The translations under genes and the position numbers were made by a program. 27,254 nt of DNA from an uncultured Oscillospiraceae bacterium. GTDB taxonomy: Bacteria > Bacillota > Clostridia > Oscillospirales > Acutalibacteraceae. This document shows, in pieces, positions 7,031 through 15,149 of this stretch. Numbering within the stretch: position 1 is the first letter of the stretch; each line of letters begins with the position of its first letter. Location of the stretch: contig CAUFXR010000028.1 in assembly GCA_959596515.1 (NCBI GenBank), positions 1-27,254 on the forward strand, read 5' to 3'. Below the pieces are notes generated by a model. It was not told the origin of the DNA. It saw only the letters and a list, made by a program, of their open reading frames with translations, and did no database searches.

Positions 7031-7087
7031 GTAAAAAGCTTCTACCGAAAAGCATTTTTAAAGTGCTTTTCGGTAGAAGCTTTTTAC
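7031..7087. terminator. 24-bp perfect hairpin terminator ending the pyr-ruvX-vanZ unit
   Basis: Arms 7031-7054 and 7064-7087 are perfect reverse complements of 24 bases, beginning GTAAAAAGCTTCTACCG, with a 9-base loop. The A and T runs are part of the stem, so it can act in both directions. It lies 50 bases past the VanZ-like gene stop. Confidence 0.88.
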
Positions 7088-7137
7088 TGTTATTCAATTC
7101 GTCAAAACGATTTCGCGACTATCTCTGTTTCCTGTTA

Positions 7138-8082
7138 TTAATTCGCTACTTTCTGAGTCTGGGAGTCTGGCGTTCCCTTTTCATGCTCTCCACGCCGGGA
7201 TTCCCATACATAGCAAATTTTCATTTCTTTCCCTTTTGTCACACCCCGGCGGATGCGATCCAAAAGGAACTTGACAAAGCAGCCTAAACCAAACCCAGCC
7301 ATAGAGCAGATCACATCATCAATATCCGCCACACCGGTATTCAAAGCATACTGAAACGCCTCAATCGCTACAACCAGAATCAAGGGAACCAGCAGCCTTT
7401 TCCACACTTTCCAGGCCGGCGTCAATGCGGACAGGAAGAATCCAATCGGGATAAAAAAGATCACATCGCTGAAAAACAATTTCATCCCGTCGGGATTCCC
7501 CTCTTGGAAAACCTGAATGTAACGGGAAATCTGCGCGAAAGGGATCAAACTCAGCTGGCGCATTCCGCTTAAATTCATCGGGCGGAAATACAAGAAAACC
7601 GCCAGCAGTAAAATCAGCAGATAACAGCCGGACGCTACGGAAGCTTTCTGAAAAAAGTAACAAAAATCCCGTTTCGCTTCCGGCTCGTTCCAATTTTCCT
7701 GAGCAAAAATACGCATAAGGAAACAGCACAGCAGAGGCATGGACCAGACCAGCCCCCAGCTCAACCCATCGTACACATTGACAGCCATAGTGAAATTCTC
7801 TGGACCGGAGCCCTCATAAATTCTGATTCCGATCCGAATTGCGAACATAACCACTGTAAAGAACATGGAGGACAACATTGCCACGCCGATCGGTTCGTAT
7901 TGCTTAAATAAAAGTAAAAGAATAAACGCGATGCCAAAAGCGACTACCGCCACATAAAGCTGACGGTAAACGTCGGAAAAGTAGCTTTGCGCGTCTTGGG
8001 GCAACAGGAACATTGCCAAACCGGCCGCAATCGATACAAACCACTGGATGGTGCTCATTCGGGGAGGCGTTTTCGCTTTCAC
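7138..8082 (-). CDS. VanZ-like membrane protein
   Basis: A 314-residue membrane protein with about seven or eight hydrophobic segments. The second half carries the VanZ family pattern: LIPFAQISRYIQVF, FFSDVIFFIPIGFFL, AIEAFQYALNTGVADIDDVI and GFGLGCFV. VanZ proteins are linked to teicoplanin resistance or envelope functions; most have no known role. The GTG at 8082 is chosen because AGGAGG (8091-8096) is 8 bases away and GTGA overlaps the ruvX stop by four bases; the TTG at 8088 is only two bases from the Shine-Dalgarno. The tail (about residues 280-314) is charged and cytoplasmic. It is the last gene before the terminator. Confidence 0.78.
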   Translation of the reverse strand: MKAKTPPRMSTIQWFVSIAAGLAMFLLPQDAQSYFSDVYRQLYVAVVAFGIAFILLLLFKQYEPIGVAMLSSMFFTVVMFAIRIGIRIYEGSGPENFTMAVNVYDGLSWGLVWSMPLLCCFLMRIFAQENWNEPEAKRDFCYFFQKASVASGCYLLILLLAVFLYFRPMNLSGMRQLSLIPFAQISRYIQVFQEGNPDGMKLFFSDVIFFIPIGFFLSALTPAWKVWKRLLVPLILVVAIEAFQYALNTGVADIDDVICSMAGFGLGCFVKFLLDRIRRGVTKGKEMKICYVWESRRGEHEKGTPDSQTQKVAN

Positions 8083-8498
8083 AGGCAATTCCTCCTATAA
8101 TCCAAATAGTTCTGCAAAATAATGACCGCGGCCACGCTGTCCACCACAGCCTTTCTCTTTTTTCCACGGACATCGGTCTGGTTTAAATAGCCGTGAGCGG
8201 TCACCGTAGTACCTCGCTCATCCACAAAAGCTACCGGCAGGCCTGTTTTCTCTTCCAGAAGAGCGCCGAATTCCCGGGCGTTTTGGGCGCTTTCTCCTTC
8301 CGAGCCGTCCATATTTTTCGGCAGGCCCAAAGCGATTTGCTCCGCTCGGCGCTCTTTCGAAATCTGGACAATTTTCTCCAGAAGCCGCTCCCGGTTGTAC
8401 TCCTGAATGACACATAGGGGCGATGCCAGCATTTCTGCCCGGTCACAGACCGACACCCCGGTACGAGCTTTACCTAAATCAATTCCCAGGATTACCAT
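8079..8498 (-). CDS. ruvX: Putative pre-16S rRNA nuclease / Holliday junction resolvase RuvX (YqgF)
   Basis: A 139-residue RNase H-fold protein. GIDLGKARTGVSV (residues 5-17) carries the first acidic residue; ALGLPKNMDGSEG, VDERGTTV and VDSVAAVIIL are the other YqgF motifs with the remaining acidic residues. Members process the 5' end of 16S rRNA in E. coli and cleave Holliday junctions in vitro. The ATG at 8498 shares one base with the stop of the histidine phosphatase gene (TAATG), and an upstream in-frame start at 8534 lies inside that gene and is not needed. A four-base overlap couples it to the VanZ-like gene. Confidence 0.9.
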   Translation of the reverse strand: MVILGIDLGKARTGVSVCDRAEMLASPLCVIQEYNRERLLEKIVQISKERRAEQIALGLPKNMDGSEGESAQNAREFGALLEEKTGLPVAFVDERGTTVTAHGYLNQTDVRGKKRKAVVDSVAAVIILQNYLDYRRNCL

Positions 8499-9172
8499 TA
8501 CGCGCTGCCTTTCTTTGTTTCTGGCCTCCACCAATCCTGTTTTTCAAAGGTGGAAACTTCTGGGTTTAAATGAGAAGCGTCGTTCTGTGAGACGATGTGC
8601 GGCATCAGGTTGTCGTCGTATTCCACCACACTAATAGCGGTATTATCGCACCACTCTACGGAATTCAATTCCTCAATTGACTTTCCACCCGCATAGCACA
8701 GAAAATTCCGGATAGCGCAGCCATGAGTGGCGATGCAAACCGTCTTTCCCGGGTGCTCCCGGGCAATTCTGGTAACACAGTTTTTCATCCGCTCAAACAC
8801 GTGAATCATCGGTTCGCCATCCCGCGGCGCGAACTTCCACGGCTGGTTTTCCCACAGGTCATAATCCTCGGGATACAGAGTAGAAAACTCTTCCCAGGGT
8901 CCGCCCTCCCAGTAACCGCCGTTGATCTCCATCAGATCCGAGTCTACATAGATCGGCAAATGGTGGAACTGATTGATAGCTTCAGCGGTCGCATAGGCCC
9001 GCTTCAGCGGACTGGAATACAGATAGTCAATTTTTACGTTCCGCATCCGGAGCGCTAAAAGTTCCAGCTGCTTTTTTCCGTTTTCGGTTATCTCGGCATC
9101 CGTATGTCCTTGAAACCGACGATTTAAATTTCCCGCCGCTTCACAATGGCGGACTAAGATAATTTTTGTCAT
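8498..9172 (-). CDS. Histidine phosphatase family protein
   Basis: A 224-residue member of the phosphoglycerate mutase-like histidine phosphatases. The catalytic block is LVRHCEAAGN, with Cys in place of the usual Gly of RHGE; SSPLKRAYATAEAI gives the second arginine, the acidic ME-NGGYWEG loop follows, and ATHGCAIRNFL gives the second histidine. Substrate is not predictable; the family includes alpha-ribazole phosphatases, broad phosphatases and mutases. The ATG at 9172 is preferred because AGGAG (9182-9186) is 9 bases away, while the ATG at 9181 touches the Shine-Dalgarno. It lies 17 bases after pyrD and overlaps ruvX by one base, so it belongs to the pyr transcription unit. Confidence 0.88.
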   Translation of the reverse strand: MTKIILVRHCEAAGNLNRRFQGHTDAEITENGKKQLELLALRMRNVKIDYLYSSPLKRAYATAEAINQFHHLPIYVDSDLMEINGGYWEGGPWEEFSTLYPEDYDLWENQPWKFAPRDGEPMIHVFERMKNCVTRIAREHPGKTVCIATHGCAIRNFLCYAGGKSIEELNSVEWCDNTAISVVEYDDNLMPHIVSQNDASHLNPEVSTFEKQDWWRPETKKGSA

Positions 9173-9189
9173 GTTTGTCATCTCCTAAT

Positions 9190-10101
9190 TTACCACGGCT
9201 CAACTACACCGGTCAGCGCAGTCACTGAGGCGATGCCCTGATCCTCCAGGTAGCGGTTCAGGCCCGCCTTGATTTTCAGCGGAGCATAGGGATCGGAAAA
9301 CAAAACCGTGCCGATCTGGAAAGCGGAAGCTCCCACTATCATCATTTCCACCGCATCCTGCCAGGTAGAGATTCCTCCCATTCCCACCACGGGGATTTTC
9401 ACCGCGCGGGCTGTCTGCCAAACCATGCGGACCGCCACCGGAAACACCGCCGGGCCGGAAAGGCCGCCGGTATTGTTCCGGATAATGGGCCGGCGGGTGC
9501 GGATATCAATCCGCATCCCCGTCAAGGTGTTGATCAGCGATAAGGCGTCGGCGCCCTCGCTTTCCGCCGCTCTGGCAATCTCGGCGATATCCGATACATT
9601 CGGGGAAAGTTTCACCATCAGCGGCTTTTTACAGTGGGCGCGAACCTCTCTGGTAATGGCCCCTACGCTCTGGCAGGAAGTGCCAAACTGGACTCCGCCG
9701 TGTTTTACATTCGGGCAGGAAATGTTCATCTCGATCATATCCACAGAGGATTCAGAGAGCTTTTCCGCCATTTGAGCATATTCCTCCGGCGTATTTCCGG
9801 CGATATTGGCGATGACCGCTGTTCCCTGCTCTTTAAGCCAAGGGAGATCTTCCTGAATAAAATGATCTACACCCGGGTTTTGTAAGCCAACGGCATTTAA
9901 AATTCCAGAAGGGGTTTCGGCGATTCGCGGCGGAGGATTGCCCATTCTCGGCTTTAGTGTAATTCCCTTGCAGGAAAGGCCGCCGATTTCCCTGAGAGGA
10001 TAAAATTCGCTGTATTCCCGGCCAAAACCGAAAGTGCCAGAAGCGGTGATCACCGGATTGTCGAACTTTACGCCGGCGATATTCACGGATAAATCCGCCA
10101 T
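9190..10101 (-). CDS. pyrD: Dihydroorotate dehydrogenase B (NAD+), catalytic subunit
   Basis: A 303-residue FMN-containing TIM-barrel enzyme that oxidises dihydroorotate to orotate in UMP synthesis. The N-terminus NPVITASGTFGFG and KGITLKPR-GNPPPRI are typical of class 1B. The catalytic cysteine lies in MNISCPNVKHGG (C129), and VKLSPNV, GMGGISTWQDAVEM and GASAFQIGT mark the phosphate/FMN end. Class 1B works only with PyrK, encoded just upstream; the start ATG shares one base with the pyrK stop (TAATG at 10103-10099), which favours equal production of the two subunits. Confidence 0.95.
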   Translation of the reverse strand: MADLSVNIAGVKFDNPVITASGTFGFGREYSEFYPLREIGGLSCKGITLKPRMGNPPPRIAETPSGILNAVGLQNPGVDHFIQEDLPWLKEQGTAVIANIAGNTPEEYAQMAEKLSESSVDMIEMNISCPNVKHGGVQFGTSCQSVGAITREVRAHCKKPLMVKLSPNVSDIAEIARAAESEGADALSLINTLTGMRIDIRTRRPIIRNNTGGLSGPAVFPVAVRMVWQTARAVKIPVVGMGGISTWQDAVEMMIVGASAFQIGTVLFSDPYAPLKIKAGLNRYLEDQGIASVTALTGVVEPW

Positions 10102-10883
10102 TAGAAAACCACCTCCTCAGCGTTGAACACAGGGCCATCTTTGCAGACGTGAAGATAGGTCTCTTCCCCATCCGCTTTTTTGATCTTACAGGCGCATACC
10201 AGGCACGCCCCCACGCCGCAGCCCATCCGCTCCTCCAGGGAAAGCTGGCAGGGTATTTCCCGGCTTTTCGCTTCTTTCGCCACACCTCTCAACATGGGTG
10301 TGGGACCGCAGGCAAATACCGTATCTTTTTTTTCTCCCAGGACCTCTTTTAACGGTTCGGTAACCAGGCCGTGAAATCCCTCGCTTCCGTCGTCAGTACA
10401 AAGAATGACCCGACATCCGGCTTTCTCAAAGTCCTCTTTCAGAATCACGGCGTCCCGGTTTCGGAATCCCAAGATCACCGTGGCGTTTTTACCAAAGGGC
10501 TTGGCCGCCATTAAAAGCGGAGGTACCCCGATACCGCCGCCTACAAACACAGCCTGACGCGATGAATTTCCCAAAGTGAATCCATGACCCAGAGGCGCTA
10601 AAATATCCAGCGTCTGGCCTTCCTGAAACCGGGAAAGAACCTCTGTGCCCTCGCCCCGGATCTGAAACACCAATCGCAGGGTTCCCCGCTCCGGGTCGGC
10701 GTCGCAGATGGAAATCGGCCGCCGAAGGGTTTTCCCCGGCACCAAAAGATGGGCGAACTGTCCCGGTTGAGCCTCAGAGGCAAACTCCCGGCACTCTACA
10801 GTAAAATCGAAAATCCCTGGCTGGAGTTCCTTTTTACAGACCAACCGGCAGGATCGAGTATCGTATTTCATGCTATGTGTCAT
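10101..10883 (-). CDS. pyrK: Dihydroorotate dehydrogenase electron transfer subunit PyrK
   Basis: A 260-residue iron-sulfur flavoprotein passing electrons from PyrD to NAD+. RRPISI (residues 54-59) is the FAD contact, GGGIGVPPLL (115-124) the NAD region, and MGCGVGACLVCAC with a distant cysteine (ligands C222, C227, C230, C247) binds the 2Fe-2S cluster. Two ATGs are possible (10883, 10871); the first is kept because GAGAGG lies 8 bases away. That GAGAGG can be closed by a CCTCTC just upstream. A promoter at 10923-10951 lies directly ahead, so pyrK-pyrD-phosphatase-ruvX-vanZ may be transcribed separately from pyrC-pyrF. Confidence 0.93.
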   Translation of the reverse strand: MTHSMKYDTRSCRLVCKKELQPGIFDFTVECREFASEAQPGQFAHLLVPGKTLRRPISICDADPERGTLRLVFQIRGEGTEVLSRFQEGQTLDILAPLGHGFTLGNSSRQAVFVGGGIGVPPLLMAAKPFGKNATVILGFRNRDAVILKEDFEKAGCRVILCTDDGSEGFHGLVTEPLKEVLGEKKDTVFACGPTPMLRGVAKEAKSREIPCQLSLEERMGCGVGACLVCACKIKKADGEETYLHVCKDGPVFNAEEVVF

Positions 10884-10891
10884 CCTTCCGT

Positions 10892-10906
10892 CCTCTCTAA
10901 GAGAGG
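10892..10906 (-). promoter_or_regulatory. Hairpin masking the pyrK ribosome binding site
   Basis: On the minus strand CCTCTC (10906-10901), TTA and GAGAGG (10897-10892) form a perfect 6-bp stem with a three-base loop. GAGAGG is the best Shine-Dalgarno for pyrK. Such a short loop is stable enough to lower initiation; any control by it is inference. Confidence 0.4.
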
Positions 10907-10922
10907 ATAAGACTTTATAAAT

Positions 10923-10951
10923 ATTGTAACGTTTTTTTCAAAAATCCTCAA
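10923..10951 (-). promoter_or_regulatory. Candidate internal promoter before pyrK
   Basis: On the minus strand TTGAGG (10951-10946), 17-base spacer, TACAAT (10928-10923). The predicted start near 10916 gives a leader of about 33 bases containing the CCTCTC/GAGAGG hairpin. Confidence 0.55.
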
Positions 10952-11184
10952 TAGATTTTCTCGGCAGATTGTTTTCTCGTTCTGTCTTTTTTGATAGACA
11001 GAGACGCAGAATCTTTTGGGGGCAATCATTTCCCAAGAGATACTATTGTCGCTGCTGGCGCTACTAATCTTGGACTAGCGCATATAGACCACAAAACGTT
11101 GAGATTACCACCGGTCTCGGTTTCTACCTCTCTGTTCGGGAGGTGGCACAGAAACTATCCAAGCGGCTCGCAACGAAAAAAAGT
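10952..11184 (-). promoter_or_regulatory. pyrF-pyrK intergenic leader with PyrR-loop-like hairpin
   Basis: About 300 bases separate pyrF from pyrK, the largest gap in the pyr cluster. At 11120-11155 (minus strand) GTTTCT pairs with AGAAAC, a five-base bulge GTGCC lies on the 5' side, ACCTC pairs with GAGGT, and the loop plus 3' strand read CAGAGAGGT, matching the core CNGNGAGGY of the PyrR binding loop of B. subtilis-type pyr attenuators. Further along TCTGTCT/AGACAGA (about 10985-11005) makes another hairpin, but no U-rich terminator is clear. No open frame in the gap has a ribosome binding site. Confidence 0.4.
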
Positions 11185-12111
11185 TTATCTTACTTGAATA
11201 CAGCTTACAATTTCATCCCGCATCCGGATAGCCTCCCGACGAGCGGCGCCTGCGTAATCTTTTTCGTCGCAGCCTTCCTTTTGCCAGGCGCAGAGGATTC
11301 CCCGGGATGAGTTGACAATGGCACCTAAGCCGTTCTGGTCAAAAGCGGGAACTACATCCTTGGCGCCGCCGCCCTGGGCGCCGTAACCAGGCACCAGGAA
11401 GAAGGTGTGGGGCAAGGCCTCTCGAAGTTCCTGAAGCTGAGCGGGATAGGTGGCCCCTACCACCGCTCCTACACCGGAATAGCCGTAAGTGCCCATCAAT
11501 TCTTTTCCCCACTGCTCGCACATCATGCCCATAGTGTAATATACCGTATCCTCAGAGGAAATCAATTGGTTCTGCAACTCGCCAGAAGAGGGATTGGAGG
11601 TCTTCACCAAAACGAACATTCCCTTATCCATCGCTTTGCAGACTTTCAAAACAGGATTGATCCCATCAGATCCTAAATAACCGTTTACTGTCAAGGCGTC
11701 CGCCCCGAAGGCGGAATATGTCTCCTCTTCCACCTGGGTTTCTCCCAGATGAGCCGCAGCGTAAGCCTCCATCGTAGTACCGATGTCATTGCGTTTTCCG
11801 TCCTCAATGACATACATTCCCTTTTCTTTCGCGTATTGTATGGTCTGGGCCAGAGTTTTCATACCCTGCCATCCGTACATCTCGTAGTAAGCGCACTGAG
11901 GTTTTACCGCAGGCACAATATCGCACAGGGCGTCGATTAAGCCTTTATTGTACTCCAGGATCGCCGCCGCGGCGCCTTCCAAAGTTTTCCCATACTCCCG
12001 ATAGGCCTTCTCCTTCAGATAGGTTGGAAGATAACTCAGCTTAGGATCTAAACCCGCCACGGTAGGGTTATTTTTTCTTTGGATATTTTCGATCAAACGG
12101 TCAAACGACAT
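11185..12111 (-). CDS. pyrF: Orotidine 5'-phosphate decarboxylase, type 2
   Basis: A 308-residue TIM-barrel enzyme converting OMP to UMP. TVAGLDPKLSYLP near the start, VKPQCAYYE, and the catalytic charge network in VIEDGKRNDIGTT (D-x-K-x-x-D) identify it; GAVVGATYPAQL and FLVPGYGAQGGGAKDV bind phosphate. The length is that of the longer type 2 family (about 300), not the 230-residue type 1. ACAGGAGGAATTCATC puts the Shine-Dalgarno 9 bases before the ATG at 12111; the earlier in-frame start at 12153 has none. It follows pyrC with a gap of about 164 T-rich bases (plus strand) and is followed by the 300-base pyrF-pyrK gap. Confidence 0.94.
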   Translation of the reverse strand: MSFDRLIENIQRKNNPTVAGLDPKLSYLPTYLKEKAYREYGKTLEGAAAAILEYNKGLIDALCDIVPAVKPQCAYYEMYGWQGMKTLAQTIQYAKEKGMYVIEDGKRNDIGTTMEAYAAAHLGETQVEEETYSAFGADALTVNGYLGSDGINPVLKVCKAMDKGMFVLVKTSNPSSGELQNQLISSEDTVYYTMGMMCEQWGKELMGTYGYSGVGAVVGATYPAQLQELREALPHTFFLVPGYGAQGGGAKDVVPAFDQNGLGAIVNSSRGILCAWQKEGCDEKDYAGAARREAIRMRDEIVSCIQVR

Positions 12112-12275
12112 GATGAATTCCTCCTGTAATTTCGCTTTCTGTTTCTTTTTCATTTACCTGCGATTGGTATTGGTTTTTAATCATTGTATTTCAATGTTTG
12201 ATGTTTTATCGTTTTTCTTCCCTTTGGACTATCTTTCTCGCTATTTGTATCCCTTTTCTCAGTGCGCCCACCATC

Positions 12276-13550
12276 TCAGTTCTCCCGGTAAACAATCTCG
12301 CCCCGGCATACAGTCATGACCACCTTGCCGGACAGGGTCATACCATGGAACGGGGTATTCTTTGACTTGCCATGGAGTTTCTCCCGATCCACCGTCCACT
12401 GGCGGTTCTCGTCAAACAGAACGAAATCCGCCGGTCCGCCGACATTCAGGGTCCCGCCCGGAAGTTTTAGCAGCCGTGCGGGATTGAGGGACATTTTTTC
12501 AAGTAATTCCGGCAAGGTCAAATAGCCCGGCTTTACTAACGCTGTATAACAGGCAGACAGTGAGGTTTCCATACCGATGGAACCATTGGGCGCTTTATAA
12601 AAATCCGCCTTCTCCTCATCGCTGTGGGGAGCGTGGTCTGTGGCGATCGCGTCCAAAGTGCCGTCTCTCAGCGCCTCCAGAAGCGCCCTGCGGTCTTTCT
12701 CAGTTCTCAGCGGAGGGCTCATCCGCCAATCCGCGTCTTTCTTCCTCAGCGTTTCCTCAGTCAGCAGAATATAGTGGGGGGCGGTTTCTCCGGTAACCTG
12801 CACGCCCCGCTTTTTAGCGTCACGGATCATGGCGGCGCTCACCGCCGTACTTACATGACAGATGTGAATGGGGACTCCGTAAGATTCGGCCAACGCGATT
12901 TCCTTGGCAGTCGCGGCATTTTCGCTGGCCGCCGGCACACCGGGAACGTTCAGTTCCCTGGAAATCGCGCCCTCATTCATCAACCCGCCCCGGGATAAAT
13001 ACAGATCCTCGCAATGGGACACCACCCTCAGGCCAAGATCAGCGGCCTCCTGCATGGCTCTGGCCATCAGCAGAGAGTTCTCCACCGGCCTGCCGTCATC
13101 AGTCAAGGCAATGGCGCCGGCTTTCTGCAGTTCCGCGAAAGGAGCCAGTTCCTCCCCTTTCATGCCTTTCGTGATGCACACAGATGGATAAACCCGGCAG
13201 CAGGCCTCTTTAGCCTTTCTCAGAAGTTCCTCCACCAAAGCGGGAGAATCCATAGGAGGCTTTGTATTTGGCATCGCCAGCAGCGAGGTCACCCCACCGG
13301 CTGCCGCAGCCCGGCTACCGGTGAATACGTCTTCTTTATAAGTAAGTCCCGGATCCCTCAGATGGACATGCATGTCCACTAACCCCGGAAGCAACGCCAA
13401 GCCACGGGCATCTACGACCTCGTCCGCTTGGTCTTGTATATTTTTTTCTATTTTCTCGATGACTCCATCCCTGGATAGCAGATCGAGCCGCTCACAGCAT
13501 GCTTTTTCAGGGTCTACCAGCCGAGCGCCCCGGATTAGGATGCTTCCCAT
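12276..13550 (-). CDS. pyrC: Dihydroorotase, class I
   Basis: A 424-residue amidohydrolase closing carbamoyl-aspartate to dihydroorotate. The metal site is seen in DMHVHLRDPG (about residues 59-68), ALTDDGRPV (aspartate where class II has carboxylated lysine), VVSHCED, IHICHVST and IATDHAPHS. This is the Aquifex/Bacillus-like class I form, which in some species needs aspartate transcarbamoylase (PyrB) for activity; pyrB is not in the window. The TGAGGTG Shine-Dalgarno precedes ATG at 13550. It is the first pyr gene, with its own promoter at 13578-13606. Confidence 0.95.
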   Translation of the reverse strand: MGSILIRGARLVDPEKACCERLDLLSRDGVIEKIEKNIQDQADEVVDARGLALLPGLVDMHVHLRDPGLTYKEDVFTGSRAAAAGGVTSLLAMPNTKPPMDSPALVEELLRKAKEACCRVYPSVCITKGMKGEELAPFAELQKAGAIALTDDGRPVENSLLMARAMQEAADLGLRVVSHCEDLYLSRGGLMNEGAISRELNVPGVPAASENAATAKEIALAESYGVPIHICHVSTAVSAAMIRDAKKRGVQVTGETAPHYILLTEETLRKKDADWRMSPPLRTEKDRRALLEALRDGTLDAIATDHAPHSDEEKADFYKAPNGSIGMETSLSACYTALVKPGYLTLPELLEKMSLNPARLLKLPGGTLNVGGPADFVLFDENRQWTVDREKLHGKSKNTPFHGMTLSGKVVMTVCRGEIVYREN

Positions 13551-13577
13551 TCGATCACCTCATTTTTCTCTAATGAT

Positions 13578-13606
13578 AGCATACCTTTTTTCTTCCTTTC
13601 TGTAAA
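13578..13606 (-). promoter_or_regulatory. Promoter of pyrC
   Basis: Minus strand TTTACA (13606-13601), 17-base spacer, TATGCT (13583-13578), about 28 bases before ATG. The short leader leaves no room for an attenuator ahead of pyrC. Confidence 0.65.
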
Positions 13607-13823
13607 GAAAGATTCCAAAAGAAAGAGGGTGTTTTTTTACGATTTTCCCCAAAGGACCAAGCAAAACGTACGGTGGTGAGAAAATATGGAAAAAATCCGA
13701 CTCCATAAGAGTTGTTTCTGAAACCGCAGATTGTTTTTAATTACCGGGATGGAAAAACACGCGTCCGCTTACAGCTTTTTAACACCTATTTCAAAAGACC
13801 GGTTTCGAATCCCCCACAAAATT

Positions 13824-15149
13824 TCATTTCAACGGAAAGACTCCATCCCCGGTGACCCGGGCGTAAATCAGCCGGTCTTCCTCCTGGGGCTGCCCCCCGA
13901 AGGAAAGCGCGCCGAAAAATGTCTCCAGCGCTGGGGCGAAAAGTTCCTGCCGGTTGGTCAGCAGCGTAGCCACGCTTTCGCCTTTCTTTACAAAATCTCC
14001 GGGCTTTTTGTGGAGTAAGATGCCGGCCCCATAGTCCACCGCATCCCCTTTTTTCTCTCGGCCCGCTCCCAGCTGGGAAGCAGCCACGCCAATAAGGCGG
14101 GTATCCATATGAGCGAGATACCCCTCTTCAGGAGACAAGACTTCCTCTCGGAAAGAAGCCTGGGGCAACCTGGAAAAATCATCTAAGGCGCTTTCATCCC
14201 CGCCCTGGGCTTTTACCATTTCTTTCAATTTGCGGAAAGCTTCCCCATTGTCAATCTGCTTTTTCGCCAAGGCATAGCAGTCATCCCGGCTGCCTTTGTC
14301 TGACAGAGCCAGCAGTTCGGCGCTGAGGCTTAGACACAGCTCTGTCAAATCTGCGGGGCCCTGTCCCAACAAGGTTTCCGCGGCTTCCATGACCTCTAGG
14401 GCATTGCCGATCTTGTTCCCTAAGGGACGGTCCATATTGGTGATCAGGGCCGCTGTTTTTCGGCCCGCCCTGGTTCCGATCTCCACCATTTCCTCCGCTA
14501 AGGCCGCCGCGTCTTCCGGATTCTTCATAAAGGCCCCGCTTCCGGTTTTCACATCCAACAGGATGCAGTCCGCCCCCGCCGCCAGCTTTTTGCTCATAAT
14601 GCTGGAAGCGATCAAAGGAATACTCTCTACCGTGGCGGTGACGTCCCGCAGAGCGTAAAGTTTTTTATCCGCGGGAGCTAAATTCCCGGTTTGGCCGATA
14701 ACACAGCATCCTACCCGGTTGACAATCTCAATAAATCTTTCACGATCCAGTTCCACCTGAAAGCCCGGGATCGCCTCTAACTTATCCAGGGTTCCTCCGG
14801 TGTGGCCCAGACCTCTTCCGCTCATCTTCGCCATTTTTACCCCCAGGGAGGCCACAATCGGCGCAACCACCAGGGTGGTTTTATCTCCCACCCCGCCTGT
14901 ACTGTGCTTATCAGCCTTTATCCCTTGGATACAAGACAGGTCCACCTGATCTCCGGAAAAAGCCATCGCTCGGGTAAGATCCGCAGTCTCCCGCTGATCC
15001 ATCCCGTTGATGCAAATGGCCATCAGCAAAGCCGAAGCCTGATAGTCCGGAATCAGTCCCCGGGTGTATTGGTCCACAAAAAAGCGGATTTCCTCCTCCG
15101 TTAGGATAAGGCCATCCCGCTTCTTGGCAATAATATCATAAATTCTCAT
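13824..15149 (-). CDS. pdp: Pyrimidine-nucleoside phosphorylase (thymidine phosphorylase family)
   Basis: A 441-residue enzyme that splits uridine, deoxyuridine or thymidine with phosphate to the base and (deoxy)ribose-1-phosphate. The signature SGRGLGHTGGTLDKLEAIPGF (residues about 108-128) and KHSTGGVGDKTTL (phosphate site) are perfect for the family, and LLDVKTGSGAFMK follows. Length fits Pdp/DeoA (430-440). AAAGG eight bases before ATG at 15149 decides the start; an earlier ATG at 15176 lacks a site. It is the last salvage gene; a 14-bp hairpin separates it from cdd. Whether it is specific for thymidine or broad cannot be told, so deoA is an equally valid name. Confidence 0.92.
   Translation of the reverse strand: MRIYDIIAKKRDGLILTEEEIRFFVDQYTRGLIPDYQASALLMAICINGMDQRETADLTRAMAFSGDQVDLSCIQGIKADKHSTGGVGDKTTLVVAPIVASLGVKMAKMSGRGLGHTGGTLDKLEAIPGFQVELDRERFIEIVNRVGCCVIGQTGNLAPADKKLYALRDVTATVESIPLIASSIMSKKLAAGADCILLDVKTGSGAFMKNPEDAAALAEEMVEIGTRAGRKTAALITNMDRPLGNKIGNALEVMEAAETLLGQGPADLTELCLSLSAELLALSDKGSRDDCYALAKKQIDNGEAFRKLKEMVKAQGGDESALDDFSRLPQASFREEVLSPEEGYLAHMDTRLIGVAASQLGAGREKKGDAVDYGAGILLHKKPGDFVKKGESVATLLTNRQELFAPALETFFGALSFGGQPQEEDRLIYARVTGDGVFPLK

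Noticed and set aside
10991..11197. 68-codon plus-strand frame between pyrK and pyrF
   Set aside because: No ribosome binding site, overlaps the end of pyrF, no recognisable domain.
13801..13813. T-loop-like GGTTTCGAATCCC suggesting a tRNA
   Set aside because: The flanking bases do not form a T stem and no acceptor or anticodon arm can be drawn.
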